DNA from: a virus
Virus record (IMG/VR): IMGVR_UViG_3300037091_000067
Coordinates: 1-21,754 of that record
Direction: 5' to 3' (one strand)
DNA: 21,754 bases
The position numbers were made by a program, and so were the translations under genes. Below, piece by piece: positions 20,201 through 21,754 of this stretch. Below the pieces are notes generated by a model. The model was given only the letters and a program-made list of their open reading frames with translations. It ran no database searches and was not told where the DNA came from. Within the stretch, counting starts at the first letter, position 1; every line of letters starts with the position of its first letter.

Positions 20201-21754
20201 TAGTGGAAATAGTTTAGGCGAGACCTATGTCGAGATCAGCGCTAAGGTCGATAAAATGGAACAGAGCCTTAACGATCTTAAGAGTACGACAGCCACAAAG
20301 GCAGAGGAAATAGGGAGCGTATTCTCCGATAAAATCGGTGCGGGTATAACTAAAGTCACCGGCATGTTAGCGGGATTTTTCGCAGCTGCAAAGATTTTTG
20401 ATTTTCTCAAGGAAGGTGTTGACCTATACGGAAAGTCTGAGACCGCTCTCACTAAATTAAATTTCGCTGTTGGCGCAGCTTCAAAGGAGCTTGATAAATA
20501 CGCAGACTCGTTAGATAAAACTACAAGATTTAAGAAAAATGATTTGCTTGAGGGCATGTCATTTATGGGCATGTACACAAGAAACGCAGATACAATTAAA
20601 CAGCTTACTCAGGCTGCAATGGACTTAGCAACCGCAAGGGGAATGAGCTTTGAAGCCGCAGGGACAATGATAACACGGTCTTTCGGTTCTCAGGCAAACG
20701 CTTTAAGACGTATGGGTATTGACGTACAGGGAGTGAGCGGCTCTGAGGAACGTCTTAAGATGATAACCGAAGGCATATCTAATCACTTCGGGGGAGTGGC
20801 TCAGGCAAGTGCTAACACGTACGCCGGACGTATGGAAATTCTCAGCCATAAGGTCGAGGAGCTTCAAAAGGGAATGGGAGCGGAGCTTGTACCGGCTATC
20901 GAAGCAGTAACAGGCAGCTTTAGTGGAGCAATCGACAAGGGAAATAACACTACTGCCATGATGCAAGGGCTCGGAATTGCAGCGAAAATTATAGCCGGAG
21001 CTTTCTTACTTATTAAAATTGCCATTTTAGAGACTGGTGACATCATGGGAACTTTCGGAGCTTCTTTTGTCGCTTTTGCTATGGGAGATTTTAAGCATGC
21101 AGTTCAAATATGGGGGAGTGGTTTAACTGCAATGAAAAATGACGCAGTGGACTCATACGACTCGATAGCAAGTTTATTCAAGGCTAATCAAAAACTTGAA
21201 ATGAATGTTAAAGTGAAACCTCTTAACATGGGAGACCCCACAAAAGCAGATCAGAAAGCCGCAGCCGACTTAAAGAAAGAAGCGGAGGCTCAGGCTAAAG
21301 ATCAACTTGACGTACAATATCAGCTCATGGAAGCATACGGAAAACTTTACAGAGACGATATAAAAAACAAATATGATAAAGACGAGAAAGAAGCAAGTGA
21401 CGAGTATAATATCGGTATGCTTAAACTTGAGAATGAAGAAAAGGTTGGCGGGCTCAGTGTGGCTCAGCAGCAAATTATTAACGATAAGAAAAAACTTTTA
21501 GGAGTCGCTTTAGAAACCGCTCTCAAGGAAGCTAATCAGGGCAGAGTCGACGATGAGAAAAAAGCGGAGGAAGAATTACTCGCTAAAAAAATAGAATTTG
21601 AAAAGTCGTACGACGCTCAAATAACATCACTTGAGAAAGAAAGAGTTGACACTCAGATCAGAGACCATACTCTCTCACTTGAGGAATATAAAACATATTT
21701 AGCGAAACTTCTCGCAGCAAAATTGAAATCTTTGGAAGAAGAAAACGAAAAAAT
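20193..21754 (+). CDS. Tail tape measure protein, 5' part (runs off the window)
   Basis: A TTG at 20193 follows AAGGAGG (20181-20187) by five bases and opens a frame that stays open to the window end: at least 520 codons. The product shows tape measure features: long helical stretches, hydrophobic segments (about residues 56-72, TGMLAGFFAAAKIFDFL, and about 265-305), an Ala/Gly-rich middle, and a long charged coiled coil at the right edge. A GMSFEAAGTMITRSFGSQAN segment (about 150-169) is typical of the TP901-type tape measure core. It sets tail length and is ejected with the DNA. The start overlaps the end of the GT fusion by eight bases. The C-terminus is outside the window. Confidence 0.9.
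   Translation, partial: MSDSGNSLGETYVEISAKVDKMEQSLNDLKSTTATKAEEIGSVFSDKIGAGITKVTGMLAGFFAAAKIFDFLKEGVDLYGKSETALTKLNFAVGAASKELDKYADSLDKTTRFKKNDLLEGMSFMGMYTRNADTIKQLTQAAMDLATARGMSFEAAGTMITRSFGSQANALRRMGIDVQGVSGSEERLKMITEGISNHFGGVAQASANTYAGRMEILSHKVEELQKGMGAELVPAIEAVTGSFSGAIDKGNNTTAMMQGLGIAAKIIAGAFLLIKIAILETGDIMGTFGASFVAFAMGDFKHAVQIWGSGLTAMKNDAVDSYDSIASLFKANQKLEMNVKVKPLNMGDPTKADQKAAADLKKEAEAQAKDQLDVQYQLMEAYGKLYRDDIKNKYDKDEKEASDEYNIGMLKLENEEKVGGLSVAQQQIINDKKKLLGVALETALKEANQGRVDDEKKAEEELLAKKIEFEKSYDAQITSLEKERVDTQIRDHTLSLEEYKTYLAKLLAAKLKSLEEENEK

Overview
The window reads as the late (packaging, head, neck, lysis, tail) region of a tailed phage or prophage with a long non-contractile tail. Every supported gene is on the + strand, closely packed and often joined by TAATG or ATGA stop/start overlaps. 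The backbone resembles the SPP1-type head and neck: ParB-like protein, small and large terminase, portal, MuF-type protein, scaffold, major coat protein, head-tail connector, head closure, HK97 gp10-like protein, tail terminator-like protein, tail tube, a frameshifted tail chaperone and the start of the tape measure gene. No tail sheath gene is seen, so a siphovirus morphology is inferred.

The host cannot be named. The DNA is AT-rich, and clear AAGGAG-type ribosome sites with ATG, GTG and TTG starts are used throughout, which argues against a typical Bacteroidota host. A lipoprotein signal and two Sec-type signal peptides suggest a host that exports such proteins. The beta-helix protein has the domain style of secreted proteins from environmental Gram-negative bacteria (inference).

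Layout: (1) 1-5887, end of an unknown gene, ParB-like protein, terminases, a small unknown protein, portal and MuF protein. (2) 5906-7864, accessory genes: a zinc-binding lipoprotein, a MazG/DUF1599-like protein and a metallophosphoesterase with an N-terminal zinc ribbon. (3) 7865-9913, a self-contained cassette with its own promoter (7987-8015), four genes ending in a helix-turn-helix protein, and a strong terminator (9885-9913). (4) 9914-10222, a non-coding stretch with a 20-bp palindrome, repeated heptamers and hairpins. (5) 10223-12189, scaffold, major coat protein followed at once by a strong terminator, and a small Rho_N/SAP-like protein. (6) 12201-16310, four genes that look like a surface-recognition module: two proteins with signal peptides (one a beta-helix), a BppU-like fibre protein whose second half differs in composition, and a subtilase-like protein that seems to lack the catalytic His. 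(7) 16311-16930, connector and head closure. (8) 16930-18319, a lysis-like set (transglycosylase, tiny membrane protein, holin-like protein, membrane-anchored coiled coil) placed inside the neck genes. (9) 18316-21754, tail completion, tail tube, tail chaperone pair made by a -1 frameshift at an A10 tract, and the 5' part of the tape measure gene.

The points most worth a second look are the frameshift, the degenerate subtilase, signal peptides inside a virion gene cluster, the composition breaks within tail-fibre genes, the promoter-to-terminator cassette, three very short leader ORFs that overlap the next start, and a repeated U-rich leader before structural genes.
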